A stretch of DNA of 64,000 bases, from the NCBI RefSeq assembly GCF_036250065.1, contig NZ_CP109199.1, positions 5,022,001 through 5,086,000 of the forward strand. The letters run 5' to 3'. A program made the position numbers and the translations under genes. This DNA is from Micromonospora sp. NBC_01699. Its GTDB lineage: Bacteria > Actinomycetota > Actinomycetes > Mycobacteriales > Micromonosporaceae. This document shows positions 62,794 to 64,000 of the stretch, piece after piece; positions within the stretch are counted from its first letter, which is position 1; each line of letters begins with the position of its first letter. The notes under the pieces were generated by a model. The model was not told the origin of the DNA and did not search any database. It worked only from the letters and a program-made list of their open reading frames with translations.

Positions 62794-64000
62794 GTGGCCA
62801 AGATCAGCGACGAGGAACTCGCCTACGAAATCGCCACCAACCGAAGCTACCTGCGGGCGTTGGAGCGGCGACTCGCCCGGAAGAACCCCGAAATCTCCGT
62901 CACCGCGAACGAGCGCTACGTCGACAACGTCCCTCGGGGTGAACGGGCAAGCGTCGGCCCCCTCTACGGCCGAGTCGGCCTTGCCGGTCCGGACCGGGAT
63001 CTCGGAATCGCCTTCTACATCGGTACGCGGTACCTCAACAGCGCGGACTGGGACTATCCGGTCATCAACTGGGCCGCACGGACAGCGAGGGTGTTCTTCG
63101 ACCCGAACGCGACCCATGAACTAGACACAGATGTGGTGGTGCGCCGAACACTCACTGCGCGTGATGTAGAGGTGGTACACGGCTCCGACGACTGGGCGGT
63201 CGCGGTGCCGGCCGACCAGTCGCCTTTCAAGGCAGGGAAGCTGCGCGTTCCCCCGGCACCGCCGCGCCGGCAGGTCGGGCGCCCCACCGGCTCGACGTCG
63301 TCATCTGCCCGTACCGCCTCGTCGACAGACCGCCCCGCGGAGCAGGTGCCGAGAACCCGGCAGGCCACGGCACCCGGTCCGAGCACGCCAAGGATGGAAC
63401 CACCGTCACCGGTTGCCCCTAGAGCGCGTCGGGCCGCCGTGGCGAGAAGGGACACCGCAGTCCGACTGCCACTGCCGGACAAACCGGCGGACCTGGCAAC
63501 ATGGCAACCGGACGCACCGCTCGTCGTTGCTTTCTCGGAGGGCTTCCGGGCGGATCCCGAAGGTATCGCGGCCGTGCGCGCGGTCGACATGGTGCGGCAC
63601 TTGGCCCACGAACGACGGCGCGTGCTCATCGTGTCAGCATGGACTACCCCACTCCCGAAGATCGTCCGCAGGGTCCACAGCGCAGCAGCACTCGTCGGAC
63701 TGCCCGCTGCGGATATACCCAAGATCGTGACCATCGTGCAGGACACCGAGTGGCTGGTCGGGATCGCCGGATACCCCAGCTTCACGGACACCCGAGAGCC
63801 GGACGCCCTTGACGTCGGCCGGTACGTCAAGGAGATCGTGGAGCAGGCCGTACCGATCTGTCGCCGACGCCTGGGGTGGGCGCAACGCGACGTACACCTG
63901 TCGGCGAAGCTCGAGGTCACCTACGAGGTGATCCGAATGGGCGGAGTGCCCACCGAACCACTGAAGCTGGGTAGGTATTCCGCAGAATGGATCGCGACTC
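62794..64000 (+). CDS. Unknown protein downstream of second SNF2 helicase, cut by window end
   Basis: GTG 62794 directly abuts the preceding TAG; 402 codons are open to the window edge. N-terminal residues 1-45 form a charged helix (DEELAYEIATNRSYLRALER); about 45-165 are a beta-rich domain (YLNSADWDYPVINWAARTAR, VFFDPNATHELDTDVVVRRT); 165-225 are a Pro/Ser/Arg disordered linker; from 230 a Rossmann-like alpha/beta region (DAPLVVAFSEGFRADPEGIA, RVLIVSAWTTPLPKIVRRVH, VGIAGYPSFTD). No named family recognised. Tight coupling suggests it works with the helicase. Confidence 0.75.
   Translation, partial: MAKISDEELAYEIATNRSYLRALERRLARKNPEISVTANERYVDNVPRGERASVGPLYGRVGLAGPDRDLGIAFYIGTRYLNSADWDYPVINWAARTARVFFDPNATHELDTDVVVRRTLTARDVEVVHGSDDWAVAVPADQSPFKAGKLRVPPAPPRRQVGRPTGSTSSSARTASSTDRPAEQVPRTRQATAPGPSTPRMEPPSPVAPRARRAAVARRDTAVRLPLPDKPADLATWQPDAPLVVAFSEGFRADPEGIAAVRAVDMVRHLAHERRRVLIVSAWTTPLPKIVRRVHSAAALVGLPAADIPKIVTIVQDTEWLVGIAGYPSFTDTREPDALDVGRYVKEIVEQAVPICRRRLGWAQRDVHLSAKLEVTYEVIRMGGVPTEPLKLGRYSAEWIAT

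Noticed and set aside
1-64000. CRISPR arrays, tRNA or rRNA genes
   Set aside because: No regularly spaced direct repeats and no cloverleaf or rRNA-like segments found by reading.

Overview
The window is very GC-rich. It has GTG and CTG starts, long spurious antisense reading frames, SARP, STAND and LuxR regulators, and many secreted proteins with alanine-rich signal peptides or lipoboxes. This points to a filamentous actinomycete. Micromonosporaceae is my best guess, from overall style only. No tRNA, rRNA or CRISPR array was found.

0-30 kb is chromosomal, mostly secretion and regulation. It holds a phosphotransferase tail, a secreted lipase-like hydrolase, a GntR repressor with a palindrome over its own start and a membrane partner, and a Cys-rich protein. 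A HTH/STAND/14-repeat WD40 receptor is divergent from a polytopic membrane protein. Next come a translationally coupled solute-binding lipoprotein and membrane protein, a streptogrisin-type protease, several small secreted proteins, a SARP-NB-ARC-TPR regulator, a LuxR-type pseudogene, a lectin-FnIII-sugar dehydrogenase, a beta-helix protein and an XRE-TM-lectin protein. A 51-nt repeat in inverted orientation brackets the hydrolase-GntR segment.

30.1-53.9 kb is a defence island whose left edge truncates a resident membrane-protein gene. On the minus strand, six genes with stop/start overlaps encode a DUF4365-type nuclease-like protein, an unknown protein, a SNF2 helicase (DrmD-like), a gamma-class adenine methyltransferase (DrmMI-like), a 2125-aa DUF1998 helicase and a UvrD helicase with a RelE-like N-terminus. 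This is DISARM-like in content, but differs from the canonical drmD-MI-B-A-C layout. It has no phospholipase-D DrmC, one giant DUF1998 helicase, and a toxin-fold/UvrD fusion. A 20-codon ORF exactly bridges the SNF2 and methyltransferase genes. Divergently, on the plus strand, three genes form a second compact module: an REase-like/pseudokinase fusion, a Dna2/Upf1-type SF1B helicase (apparently started at CTG), and a winged-helix protein. These are the best candidates for an undescribed system.

53.9-59.4 kb is a mobile-element scar zone: a 47-aa tandem CCHC zinc-knuckle protein, an integrase remnant, an intact IS5-family element with TA target duplication, a passenger ORF and a hairpin over the transposase Shine-Dalgarno, plus ISL3, IS30 and IS3 remnants. 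The IS5 element splits a gene that may encode an eCIS-type cargo protein.

59.4-64 kb starts another helicase module: a second SNF2/RapA-like helicase followed with no spacer by an unknown protein that runs off the window.
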